From assembly GCA_017562135.1 (NCBI GenBank), contig QEYB01000625.1, positions 310,001 to 374,000 of the forward strand: 64,000 nucleotides of DNA. Reading direction: 5' to 3'. Shown here piece after piece: positions 27,101-34,601 of the stretch. The stretch comes from Dipylidium caninum (lineage: Eukaryota; Platyhelminthes; Cestoda; Cyclophyllidea; Dipylidiidae). The number at the start of each line of letters is the position of its first letter. Positions within the stretch are counted from its first letter, which is position 1. The notes beneath the pieces are model-generated. The model did no database searches, had not been told where the DNA came from, and saw only the letters and a program-made list of their open reading frames with translations. Both the position numbers and the translations under genes were made by a program.

Positions 27101-28319
27101 ACACAGTCTCGACGCAGAATTGTTGAAAAACTCCCAGCTCTTCTACCCGAAACTTTCTCTGCCCCTCTCTTGGAACATATTTTGGGTAAATTTTAGGGCT
27201 TGTCCTAGTAAGTCCACTGAGTTCCATCTATCGGGCATGGAAAGCGAACAACGAAACCATCACCCACAAAACAGCCTTAAATGTTGGCGCAAACACTGAA
27301 TTTACCTTCCTCCGATTCGTAGAGGTAGAGTATGTCCTCCCACTCTGCGTATATCACAAAATCCATCATGGCGGGCGCTTTCAAAGGACGCAACTTGACA
27401 ATGTTCGCAGAGTTATTCAACTCAGATGACGACGTTGTGCCAAAATGGTGAGCATCCGCGGTTGTGAAGAGAAGCACTCGGTGCTGCGTTGTCATTGACT
27501 TAATGATTGTCAGAGTCTCCGGATGTACCGGTGCGAATATTGCGACGACACCCTCGGCGACGAGTTCACAAACTACGGCAAGGAGGCGAAGGGAATAAGA
27601 AGCGCAGAGCCGCTGAATTTAAAATCAGTAGGGTGTGGCGAGTGGGAAGTGGCATTTAGGACCTTAATTTGCCGACCAGGCGGTCATTCACCGCTCTGTC
27701 GCATTTGCAGGCCTCGACGGAATTAGAAGGCTTCTCGAGACACGCGGACGATTCTAACCTTTGTGTCTCACCTAAGTACTATTGTATGATTATCCAAAGC
27801 AGTTGCCATGGTCACGGATAACTGAAACGTGACGATAATTCCCACTACTTCCCTTAATGTCATCTCACTCGGCGGGTGAGTGGGACGAGTTGGTGGACTC
27901 GACATTCCGGAAGAAGTGTTCGGTTGTTTGCTAAGTAAGATTAATGGAGAAGTCACGGTGTGATGCTATCGGTCGTGGGCGAATAATAAAATTAGGCTAT
28001 TTGGGAAAAATGTTCACGAATCTTTGAAAATTTCTCCCCCTTCCCCCCCCCGCTCTCACATTCCATCCGATGTATCATGCACCCTATTCCTTCGACTGCA
28101 CCAGTTCAAAGTAGATAGTTAATATTTCAATGACATGCATCGAGGTGTGGAAATAAGACTAACTTGCACTGGCCATCTGGAAGCTGTCATGAGCGTCGCG
28201 TACGTGGACAATCTTCTCCTTAATTTGGAAGTTCTGCCACAGGAGGGATGCCGAACTTGGATAACTCTTAAAGGCGCTGTACTCGGTGGTATTTCGGGAG
28301 TCCATTTGGAAGATTGCGC
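8953..28319 (-). CDS. AMPA-type ionotropic glutamate receptor subunit (14 exons; N-terminal exon missing)
   Basis: Glutamate-gated cation channel of excitatory synapses or neuromuscular junctions, acting as a tetramer in the plasma membrane. Fourteen exons join to about 858 residues, close to normal AMPA-subunit length without a signal peptide. Order: amino-terminal domain (exons at 28.3-22.05 kb), S1 ligand lobe (20.9-16.5 kb), M1, pore loop and M3 (16.5-15.4 kb), S2 lobe (15.5-9.85 kb), M4 and a short tail (9.1-8.95 kb). Ligand contacts are kept: PLT with the following Arg in S1, GST in S2, and the Glu of ESTMNEY. M3 has [19 protein letters not shown] rather than kainate or NMDA type is indicated by [18 protein letters not shown] and the ESTMNEY context. 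The first coding exon with the start codon and signal peptide was not found, and one amino-terminal-domain splice junction is ambiguous. The introns hold no other supported gene. Confidence 0.93.
9854..10033 (-). CDS. AMPA receptor exon, end of S2
   Basis: 180 nt, 60 codons, phase 0 at both ends. Reads [34 protein letters not shown] and [13 protein letters not shown](V/I)ATP.GS and WW..(K/R)GECG are the family signatures, and the last is closest to AMPA subunits. Acceptor TTTTTCAG; donor GAC before GTGAGT. Confidence 0.96.
12560..12742 (-). CDS. AMPA receptor exon, S2 ligand-binding lobe
   Basis: 183 nt, 61 codons, phase 0 at both ends. Encodes [20 protein letters not shown] ... [20 protein letters not shown]. 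The Glu in ESTMNEY is the residue that contacts the ligand amino group in this family. The acceptor CCTAG restores the family spacing FFxxSxIxxFxxMW exactly. Confidence 0.95.
15389..15587 (-). CDS. AMPA receptor exon, M3 gate and start of S2
   Basis: 199 nt. After one base completing Arg it reads [20 protein letters not shown], the gating motif [15 protein letters not shown], and S2 up to [13 protein letters not shown] supplies the conserved Ser and Thr that bind the ligand's gamma-carboxyl in this family. The acceptor TTTCTCAG is strong. The donor is GAG before GTTAGT. Confidence 0.98.
16147..16568 (-). CDS. AMPA receptor exon, end of S1, M1 and pore loop
   Basis: 422 nt. Starts [20 protein letters not shown], carrying the agonist-binding P, T and R. 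M1 is [21 protein letters not shown] Gly/Glu-rich intracellular stretch ([16 protein letters not shown]) precedes the pore loop [16 protein letters not shown]. The genomic codon at the Q/R site is Gln, the form associated with calcium permeability in vertebrate AMPA subunits. The family's QQGCDI is QQGGDI here, so the usual pore-loop Cys is Gly. The exon ends two bases into an Arg codon. Confidence 0.97.
16903..17280 (+). other. Unassigned 125-codon ORF within a receptor intron
   Basis: An open frame on the strand opposite the receptor gene, in its intron between the exons ending at 16568 and starting at 18564. I recognise no domain, and neither strand gives a clear match to a reverse transcriptase or transposase. 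It may be chance. Confidence 0.12.
18564..18764 (-). CDS. AMPA receptor exon, S1 ligand-binding lobe
   Basis: 201 nt, 67 codons, phase 0 at both ends. Encodes [20 protein letters not shown] then [13 protein letters not shown]..., ending [12 protein letters not shown]. These are the S1 landmarks (P(Y/F)VM, then YEG(F/Y)C.DL, then WDGM(I/V)GEL). The junction joins ELLRR to [10 protein letters not shown] with no loss. Confidence 0.96.
20879..20989 (-). CDS. AMPA receptor exon, linker into ligand-binding domain
   Basis: 111 nt, phase 0 at both ends. Begins [10 protein letters not shown] (family (I/V)G.W....G) and ends [11 protein letters not shown], corresponding to the family's L(I/V)VTTIL at the start of S1. 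Donor CTC before GTGAGT; acceptor GCTTTTAG. Confidence 0.92.
22054..22161 (-). CDS. AMPA receptor exon, end of amino-terminal domain
   Basis: 108 nt, phase 0 at both ends. Reads [20 protein letters not shown] and then [20 protein letters not shown](N/R)V.FD and the following T.(D/N)I are classical landmarks at the end of the amino-terminal domain. The acceptor CTCTGCTCTCAG is strong. The donor is AAG before GTAAGT. Confidence 0.93.
23362..23562 (-). CDS. AMPA receptor exon, amino-terminal domain with proline-rich insert
   Basis: 201 nt, phase 0 at both ends. It starts [17 protein letters not shown], equivalent to the family helix EAALTYDAV. A proline-rich stretch [16 protein letters not shown] sits where many receptors have the shorter cysteine-containing linker. 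It ends MGKLQQ, leading into the family's ...F.GLTG segment in the next exon. Confidence 0.88.
24132..24287 (-). CDS. AMPA receptor exon, amino-terminal domain
   Basis: 156 nt, phase 0 at both ends. It contains [11 protein letters not shown], the receptor-family F..GG.NIT(G/A) segment that precedes the second half of the amino-terminal lobe. The donor is CTCTCG before GTGAGA and the acceptor is TTAATAG. Confidence 0.88.
25122..25141. repeat. (TACAG)4 pentanucleotide repeat
   Basis: Four perfect TACAG units inside a receptor intron, followed by degenerate TATTG units. Confidence 0.9.
26067..26221 (-). CDS. AMPA receptor exon, amino-terminal domain
   Basis: Encodes [20 protein letters not shown] and continues ...LHFLIVGG. 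This aligns with the AMPA pattern of LFQ/LLE..., then I(L/I)DC, then YHYIIANL. The donor is GGTGGA before GTAAGT, phase 0. The acceptor CTTTAG is followed by two bases that complete an Arg codon. Confidence 0.82.
26672..26719 (-). CDS. AMPA receptor exon, amino-terminal domain (boundaries uncertain)
   Basis: This 48-nt version, from an AAG acceptor to the donor GCAA before GTATTA, is the only one that fits the phases of both neighbours. The frame stays open on both sides. A CAG acceptor at 26735 would add RAYFQ, which resembles the family's ILQAI segment. A stronger donor, AAG before GTACAG, lies further on and would add ...YFQDSLK, but it puts the next exon out of phase. Alternative splicing or a missed tiny exon could explain the conflict. 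Confidence 0.5.
27306..27572 (-). CDS. AMPA receptor exon, amino-terminal domain
   Basis: Encodes [15 protein letters not shown] (its first codon shared with the previous exon), then ...[20 protein letters not shown] and YLYESEEG. This is the family pattern: a CELL-like segment, VAIF.P, RP.L..A and a W followed by YLYDSD.G. It enters with two bases (TT) and leaves with one (GAAG before GTAAAT), 267 nt in all. A weaker alternative donor at 27294 would add a few residues, which bears on the ambiguous next junction. Confidence 0.9.
28164..28319 (-). CDS. AMPA receptor exon, start of amino-terminal domain
   Basis: Reads [16 protein letters not shown]... to ...DSFQMASA, matching the receptor-family opening (GAIF..., then a conserved DSF). 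The acceptor follows a pyrimidine-rich tract ending CACTTTAAG. The donor is GCAA before GTTAGT. It enters with two bases and leaves with one, in phase with the next exon (28164-28319, 156 nt). The preceding exon should end in a single G that would complete a Gly codon. Confidence 0.85.
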
Positions 28320-28522
28320 CTTAAAGTGGGGGGAGAAGGAAAGTGTGATAAATTTCTTCCACGGTAGCCTTATCAAAAAAAGGTCCTTCGACGCCCAGAT
28401 GAGTTTCCCCTCCAGTAATTCCCCTTTCCATGGTGTGAGAACGTTCGTGGCGCAAGAAGCATGGCCATGGACGAGTTATTCTAGTCCCAGTTCTGTCCGG
28501 GCGACAGTTGATTGGCTAATTA

Positions 28523-29572
28523 TTAGGCTGGAAACTATTGAAAGGATGTTGAATGTAGATGGAAAAAGGACGCAATCTTTTCCACCATTTACTATACCCA
28601 AACGAAATAATTGCTATTGGGATGTATGACTTTCTGTCAACGACTGGCCAAGTCATATATGTCTTTTTAGAAAAATCTTTATTCTTAGAGTTAGTAAACT
28701 ATGTACAGCCCCTAATTGGAGTCAATAAGGAGGATGTGGTAAAATTCCATACTGTAAAGAAGTTATTCACTTTGTCAGCGGGAATTAAAACTTTTTGTGT
28801 TCGTCGTTCAGTGTTATCATGCGGAATCATTGCGCCGTGCCGACCGAGGAATGTTGGCGGTTTTTTCCGCTTAAGTTTCTTTTCATGCACGACATTAGGA
28901 CTCAGACAAAGTTAAAATTTCGCCTCGTTGTAGGAAAGAGGGGATGATGGACAATCACTCCTTGGACACTCCAACTAATGGTAGCAATAATATTTTTGGT
29001 TGAAAAGATTTCGGCTCAAGGAGTGTTCGCCCGCGTTGTGTTCTTACCGACCCACTTGCCTGACCGCTCTTGACGATGATCTTGTGTGAAACAGCGACAA
29101 CTGTGAATTGCGAAGGAGGCAACAAAAGTGCCCACTTCCTCTTGAAGGCGCTCGACCATCTGTAGTTGCCACATTTCATGAGTCCAATTATTTCCGATCG
29201 GATTCCGCACTCGTCGTCCTGAATTCCTCCTCGTTAGTCGCGTAGGCCGGCGGTCGTCCGACTTAAGGCTCGTTGACATAACTCAAATTGCCAGAACGAC
29301 ATTTTCGGAATTAAAATCGAGAATTTTATCCATTAGTGGATCCATCTCCGAATGCCTCAATAATCTTTCCCACAGCTTAAACTGATATTTGATTCAACTT
29401 AAACTCGTACAAGAAAAGTAGGTGTAAATCGTGTTTAATTCTTTGCGCGTTTCAGTAAAAAATAAGATAGAGACCGAATAACAAAACGATGAACTTTTAT
29501 GAAATGAGTAAGTAGGATACCTTGAAAATTTACAAATAAAAATATCGAGCGCACGTTATAGTGGATCTCTCT
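28523..29572 (-). mobile_element. Decayed mariner-family transposon, copy B
   Basis: Starts TTAGGCTGGAAACTATTGAA directly after a TA dinucleotide, which fits mariner TA insertion. The right end is more decayed but keeps a CACTATAA core. Minus-strand fragments include DDRRPTRL near the DNA-binding region and RHGAMIPHDNTERR near the second catalytic Asp. Frameshifts and stops are numerous, so it is inactive. It lies just upstream of the first recognised receptor exon, probably in the receptor's first intron. Homology with copy A extends over most of the element, including about 100 bp at 29330-29440 that match 6270-6360. Confidence 0.75.
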
Positions 29573-29608
29573 CAAATGGACCATTTAATAGTTTCTAACC
29601 TACTAGTA

Positions 29609-29635
29609 GTGACGCGTCATCCTGACACGCGTCAC
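29609..29635. other. Short GC-rich palindrome
   Basis: GTGACGCGTC, a few spacer bases, then ACGCGTCAC form a near-perfect inverted repeat, with the ten-base palindrome TGACGCGTCA inside the left half. It could be a hairpin or a paired binding site. No function is assigned. Confidence 0.5.
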
Positions 29636-30129
29636 GTGGAGCGAAGACTTGTCACACTAAACTTGGAGGTAATTCTGTGCAACAGGGTAATAATGGGCAT
29701 TAGGGAATGTTTCCTACTCCCTGAGGGAATGGGAACCGAACCACCTCCGGCGGCCCTCCTATTTAAACGTATCCAGGCGAGGTGAGGAGACCTCGACCCC
29801 CACCGCCACGCATTATGTGTACTATCGACAAAAGTGACAACAGTCCATTCGTCCTCCCTTGGTAAACGACTATTGTGAGTTGTAGTGGACGGCGGTCCTC
29901 TCACCGCTTGAACGTAGAGGTCAGCACGTCTGCGGAAGTCGGAGGACCTAGTCGAGTGGCTGGCAAAGGGAACACAGCGTGGCAGTGAACGAATGTCAGA
30001 TTTCCGGAGCTTCAGCAACTTCACAGAACCTCACCAAGGACTTTAAGCACTTCTAACAACTGTCAGAATCGAGGTACCAGCTCATTGTTTGCCTCAATTT
30101 ACTTCATTTCGCACTCGTCCCAACACTAA

Positions 30130-30250
30130 GCTTTTCTCATTATGGAGTCCATCTGCGAATGTCTCAATTATGTTTCTCCAAGCCTGTAGAGCTGCGATTC
30201 GATTCAATGTGAATTCGTTCATGTAAAGTTGATTTACATCTGCGTCTCGG
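30130..30250 (-). mobile_element. Mariner fragment, copy C (transposase N-terminal end)
   Basis: About 120 bp matching 29320-29440 of copy B and the same part of copy A, sharing blocks such as CCATCTxCGAATGxCTCAATxAT and GATTCAAxxTxAAxTCGTxCA. Read on the minus strand it corresponds to the degenerate YEF-like N-terminus of the transposase. The rest of the element is not recognisable. It sits about 560 bp beyond copy B in the same orientation. Confidence 0.6.
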
Positions 30251-31130
30251 ATTGGCAGGAGTGTTGCACGATCAGCGGTATGCTCGCCTCAATTTGCCTC
30301 CAGGAGCTCTCCTCCACTCGCCTTCCTCCCCAGCCCCGACAGACGGGGATGCCTGATGCAAAGACCGGAGGCGGATAGTTGACCAATGTGGACTGACTTG
30401 TGTGACAAATTCTCGTGCAATCAGTCCGTACATACGGCTGCAATTGTCCTGCTTTGTCCAGTCATGTCATTGTCTACGTCAACGAATTCCTCCAAATTCA
30501 GCCCTACCTCCTATGGCCGACATTGCCTTAATTTGACAGCAAAATACAAGCGTGTTAGCCAGGGCTTCTGTCTCCACACTTGATTGAAAAGGTAATAGAG
30601 TAAAAGGTGGGAGAAAAGTAGCCTAATAGTTTACAACTGAGCAGTCATCTCACTCGTTTATTGTTTCTGCCACTCTCAACAAAGGTGAGTATTTACGTTG
30701 CATTGGTGGACAATTATCGGTCAGAATCAGCCTTTCAATTGTCTGTCCCATCAGTAAAAGGCAATTTCAGAAATGTGACAAGTTTTAGTGCTTTATTTCT
30801 GCTAGAAGCACAAGTTACTCACCCACGAGGTATTGCTGCTTGGTAATTTGTCGTTTATGGCGTGTCCCATTCGTCTCTGCGGCCACGGCAAGGTGGTAGA
30901 GTAAGCAGGCGTAGAAAAGAAAACCACAAAATTTTCGTCCTGCGCGCATCAGGTTCGGCTCAGCTCTAACAAATTTTTCATATCACGTCTGATTATACGC
31001 CTTGGCGTGGCCACACGGCGCTGCCATTGGCTCGCGGCGGTCTGCTCGAACGGCAGGAGGGGTTGAGAGGCGCGTCCACCTCCTCGGCGTCCCACGTGGC
31101 GGCAGTAGCTTCTCCCCCACGCGGTGACAT

Positions 31131-31178
31131 GCACGCACTCACGCACCCACACACGCACGCGCGCACGCACGCACGAAA
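31131..31178. repeat. Imperfect CA/CGCA simple repeat
   Basis: Alternating CGCACTCACGCACC and CACGCACGCG units. Open frames crossing it in several registers are low-complexity artefacts. Confidence 0.8.
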
Positions 31179-33275
31179 AGTGGTTACCCGTGCTCGAGCA
31201 GCAGGCGAATGCCCGTTTAAACTCCGCATTTTCCACCGAGTCGGACAATTTGTCAGCAATCGATTTTTTGTGCGCACGTGCATGCGACCTTTCGGTCAAT
31301 TTCTCGATTGGTTCACGTAGAAATGTCATCTTACCCTCCGTCGTCGTGGTGATGGGGTACATTGCTTATTTAGCTAATGTATTGCAGACTGGCGACACTG
31401 AACCCCCCGACATGTTGCAGTGTGTAACTCATTCACTCTGAAATTTCGACCTTCAGAGATTTTTTTTCGTGTCTATGGGTTAAAGATTGCCTCTCGCCCT
31501 TCCTGATCTCCACACGCACTAAGGCCTGTTCGTCTACGTCACAAAATGCCGAGTGGCCAGACCGTGTAATTCCACTTCCAAATTCGTAGATATCTCCTTG
31601 AAGCAGAACGAGTTGACTATAACCAAATGGATTTAGGAAAGCAGAACTTGCGAACAAACCTGCTTTCCTGTTGCCCTGGGGGACGAGCTTGAGTGTCGAC
31701 AAGGCGGATTTTTCCACTTTGAGGATGGTGCTGGAGCCCCTGACGCAAACATGCCTTGGGCAGTGGGCAAAACTAGTTGGTAAAGCAATGGGGAAAGGCA
31801 TGATGAAGCAGGTAGACAGGAGCGCACAGAGAAAAGGCACAAAAATGGTCTGATCCGGCGAATGTCATCACAACTCAGGATTTGTAAAATGTTGGACAGG
31901 AAAACTCAGAGGTGGAGGCGTCTCAGATTGTTCGCGTGGAAATTCCCTTGCCATTTACGCTTTCTTATACAGGAATCACGGAGATTTTACCGTTGAAGTA
32001 AAGTCCGCAGTTTTAAAAGAGGATGAGACCGGTTGGAAACGATTCCACGTCACAAAGTGTACTATGTTGCATCCACACGAAGTGTGGAAAGGGGACAGAA
32101 GGTGAACGTTCTTTATCCTTATTCCTCGGTGGCAAGGAAGAATTGTAGGTCCCAAAGATGCCTGATCCGCCCACTTGCCTCTTTTTCCCAGGTTACTTCA
32201 CATCGTTCGTGTGCTTGTAGGTGCTACGGTGGCATTTCTCGCGGTCTCTAATCACACCCTGTTTGTAGTGGCTGTCGAATGCTTGGTTTCGAGAATCGTA
32301 CCTGCTCACCATTCAGCCACACCTAATTTTCACTCACAACGCCTCAATGGACCGCTTGGACATGGTGTCAGAGTGAGAATACAACCTAGCGAAATACTCA
32401 AATGATAGTCCCACCCCCTTGACCGACACAACCAATGACGCCGTTCTGGCAGCTTTCATCGGTTCGGCCTTGCGAAAGCGGTAGCCTCCTCCCATACTCT
32501 CCTGGAAACGCCCAGTGGCCACTTCACCCATCCCCCAGTGCTTCAAGGCTCTCCGATTCATACTCCGATTCCATTCCGTCTTTAAGCCGCCTGATTGGAC
32601 ACTCTGGCTACATTACTTGATCTTGAAGGGAAGTGACTTACATACACAAATCCGATTTGTCACACTAAAGTCATCTACCCCAGCTCCTGCTCCATCACTC
32701 CACTGTGCCCCACGTTAAAACTACCCGGTGGTAGAAGTAGCTGTCGCGTGGCATTTGACGGCGGGAGGCGGTAGCACGTGGCACCACTCGCACGCACCCA
32801 CCTTGCCACCGCTGCCTCGGCATTTGGGATTTACGTCAAAAGTAGGCGAAGGCGAAAATGCGTCTCCAGAACTATGATTTAACCTGTCGAGAGACATCTA
32901 CTTCGTCAAAAGCGACTTTCCTGTCTGCTGTGATAACACGGACGGAGATGCATTGGTCAAACATGATGGCATTTGGCACACACTGATTAACATCACTTTC
33001 ACGTGTGATTGGAAGAAGTGTGATACGGGCAAAGAAAGTGATACAACCCACCACCTTCAATCGTCTGTCCTTCTCGGCGACAGCCGTTCGACTACTCCGA
33101 CTTCGTCCCATGTGAGCTCTCGCTTCGCAGAAGAAATCGGTAAAGGCGACTGGGCAGGGACAGATTCCCTTCAACCGTATAACCTGCCTCAGCTCTCAAA
33201 AGCGCACGACTTAGACCTAGCACTGCTTGATCGACGGCCTCCACCTAAGGGCAGAATGTGCTTATTTCGGAGTGC

Positions 33276-33281
33276 TTTATT
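33276..33281 (-). terminator. Polyadenylation signal of the actin gene
   Basis: AATAAA on the minus strand, about 58 nt after the actin stop codon. No other canonical signal lies between. Confidence 0.7.
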
Positions 33282-33338
33282 GCAGGTGTGGGGCAAGGGG
33301 AGGCTAAAGGGTGTAAATAAGGCGGTAAAAAAGTTAAC

Positions 33339-34469
33339 CTAGAGACACTTCTTGTGAACAATACCCGGTCCGACCTCCTCGTAGTCATTTTTGGAAATCC
33401 ACACCTTGCGGAAGGAGGAGAGAGAGCCCAGAATGGAGCCACCGATCCAAACACAGTACTTCCTCTCCGGTTGCGCGATAACCCTCACGCTCTCTGATGA
33501 CGGCGACATGTTGGCAACATCCTTTTTCAGGCGCTCCTGCATACCGGGGAACATAGTGGAGCCGCCCGAGAGCACAATGTTATGGTAGAGGTCCCTCCGT
33601 ATATTCAAGTCCACCTTTCCCAGTGACTGATACACTGAATCCGCCAGGCCCGGGCATTCTTTTCCTATCATAGCTGGTCGCATAAGCGCTTCTGCACATT
33701 GGAATCTTTCACTTCCCACTGTGATTATATGTCCATCGGGTAGTTCGTAGCTCTTTTCTATATCAACAGTAGTCTCAGCACGGTGCAATTCATCTTCATA
33801 GTCCAAAGCGACATATGCTAGACGCTCCTTGATCTCTCGAACTACTTCGCGTTCCGAGGTTGATCGGAAGGCGTTCCCGCGTCCCCGGAGAAGTCGCATC
33901 AAGTACTCGGTGACTTCCCGTCCCGCGATGTCCAGTCTGTCGATTGCTGAGGTGATGGCATAACCCTCGTAAACTGGGATGGAGTGCGTCGCCCCGTCGC
34001 CAGAATCTAGAACCAGACCTGTCATTCGTCCGGACGCGTGGAGGGAGAGGACTGCTTGCAGCGCAATGTACATTGCAGGCACATTGAAAGTCTCAAACAT
34101 AATAATGGCCATTCGTTCCCTGTTCACCTTGGGATTTAGCGGTGGATCGGTGAGCAGTATCGGATGCTCCTCTGGCGTTACTCGTAATTCATTGTAGAAG
34201 ATTTGATTCCACAGCTTCTCCATATCCTCCCAGTCAGTCACGTAGCCGTGTTCAATGGGGTGTCTGAGCGCCAACACACCCCTTTTCAACTGGGCTTCAT
34301 CGCCTATGTAGGCGTCCTTCTCGGCCATCGCGGAAATTACCGACTCGTACTTCGGACGTCCGATGACAGAGGGAATGACACAACGGGGCGAATCTTCACC
34401 AGCAAATCCAGCCTTGCTGATTCCAGAGCCATTATCCATGACGACAGGCACAGCCTCGTCAGTATACAT
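33339..34469 (-). CDS. Divergent intronless actin
   Basis: 376 residues in one exon, within one residue of conventional actin and colinear with it throughout. The actin fold's nucleotide site is present: DNGSG and KAGFAG in phosphate loop 1, SGDGATH in phosphate loop 2, the Gln in [11 protein letters not shown], and the His in HPIEHG that is methylated in many actins. [25 protein letters not shown] and [19 protein letters not shown] are clear. It differs from conserved actins at many sites, including the DNase-binding loop ([12 protein letters not shown]), the subdomain-3 loop [13 protein letters not shown], and the C-terminus HKKCL instead of the usual HRKCF. Its own TATA, CCAAT and polyadenylation signals argue for a functional gene rather than a processed pseudogene. 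An actin-related protein is less likely, because length and loops match actin itself. Confidence 0.96.
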   Translation of the reverse strand: MYTDEAVPVVMDNGSGISKAGFAGEDSPRCVIPSVIGRPKYESVISAMAEKDAYIGDEAQLKRGVLALRHPIEHGYVTDWEDMEKLWNQIFYNELRVTPEEHPILLTDPPLNPKVNRERMAIIMFETFNVPAMYIALQAVLSLHASGRMTGLVLDSGDGATHSIPVYEGYAITSAIDRLDIAGREVTEYLMRLLRGRGNAFRSTSEREVVREIKERLAYVALDYEDELHRAETTVDIEKSYELPDGHIITVGSERFQCAEALMRPAMIGKECPGLADSVYQSLGKVDLNIRRDLYHNIVLSGGSTMFPGMQERLKKDVANMSPSSESVRVIAQPERKYCVWIGGSILGSLSSFRKVWISKNDYEEVGPGIVHKKCL

Positions 34470-34554
34470 CTTCGTGCCGAATGCTAGTGCGGTTGTGCTT
34501 GTGTGAATGTGTGTCTACGAGAGGCTTACTGAGGAGGAGTTTTCACCAGATCCG

Positions 34555-34561
34555 ATTTATA
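34555..34561 (-). promoter_or_regulatory. TATA box of the actin gene
   Basis: TATAAAT on the minus strand, 86 nt upstream of the actin ATG, leaving room for a short 5' UTR. Confidence 0.65.
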
Positions 34562-34596
34562 TTGTGTGCTCTTTAATGCTCTGCCAAACTCTTGTC

Positions 34597-34601
34597 ATTG
34601 G
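34597..34601 (-). promoter_or_regulatory. CCAAT box of the actin gene
   Basis: CCAAT on the minus strand, about 40 nt upstream of the TATA box, a common arrangement in strong animal promoters. Confidence 0.4.

Larger units (their letters stand above)
29573..33275. other. No firmly supported gene; GC-rich, CpG-containing patch around 31.0-31.25 kb
   Basis: The interval probably holds the missing 5' end of the receptor gene. A GC-rich patch at about 31010-31290 with CpG and (CGCA)n-like repeats could be a promoter region. A phase-compatible candidate exon on the minus strand at 31660-31801 is weak and is discussed as a finding. Other open frames here have no recognisable content. Confidence 0.35.

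Noticed and set aside
31027..31441. Overlapping His/Arg-rich ORFs on both strands
   Set aside because: They derive from CGCACA simple repeats and a GC-rich patch and have no recognisable domain.
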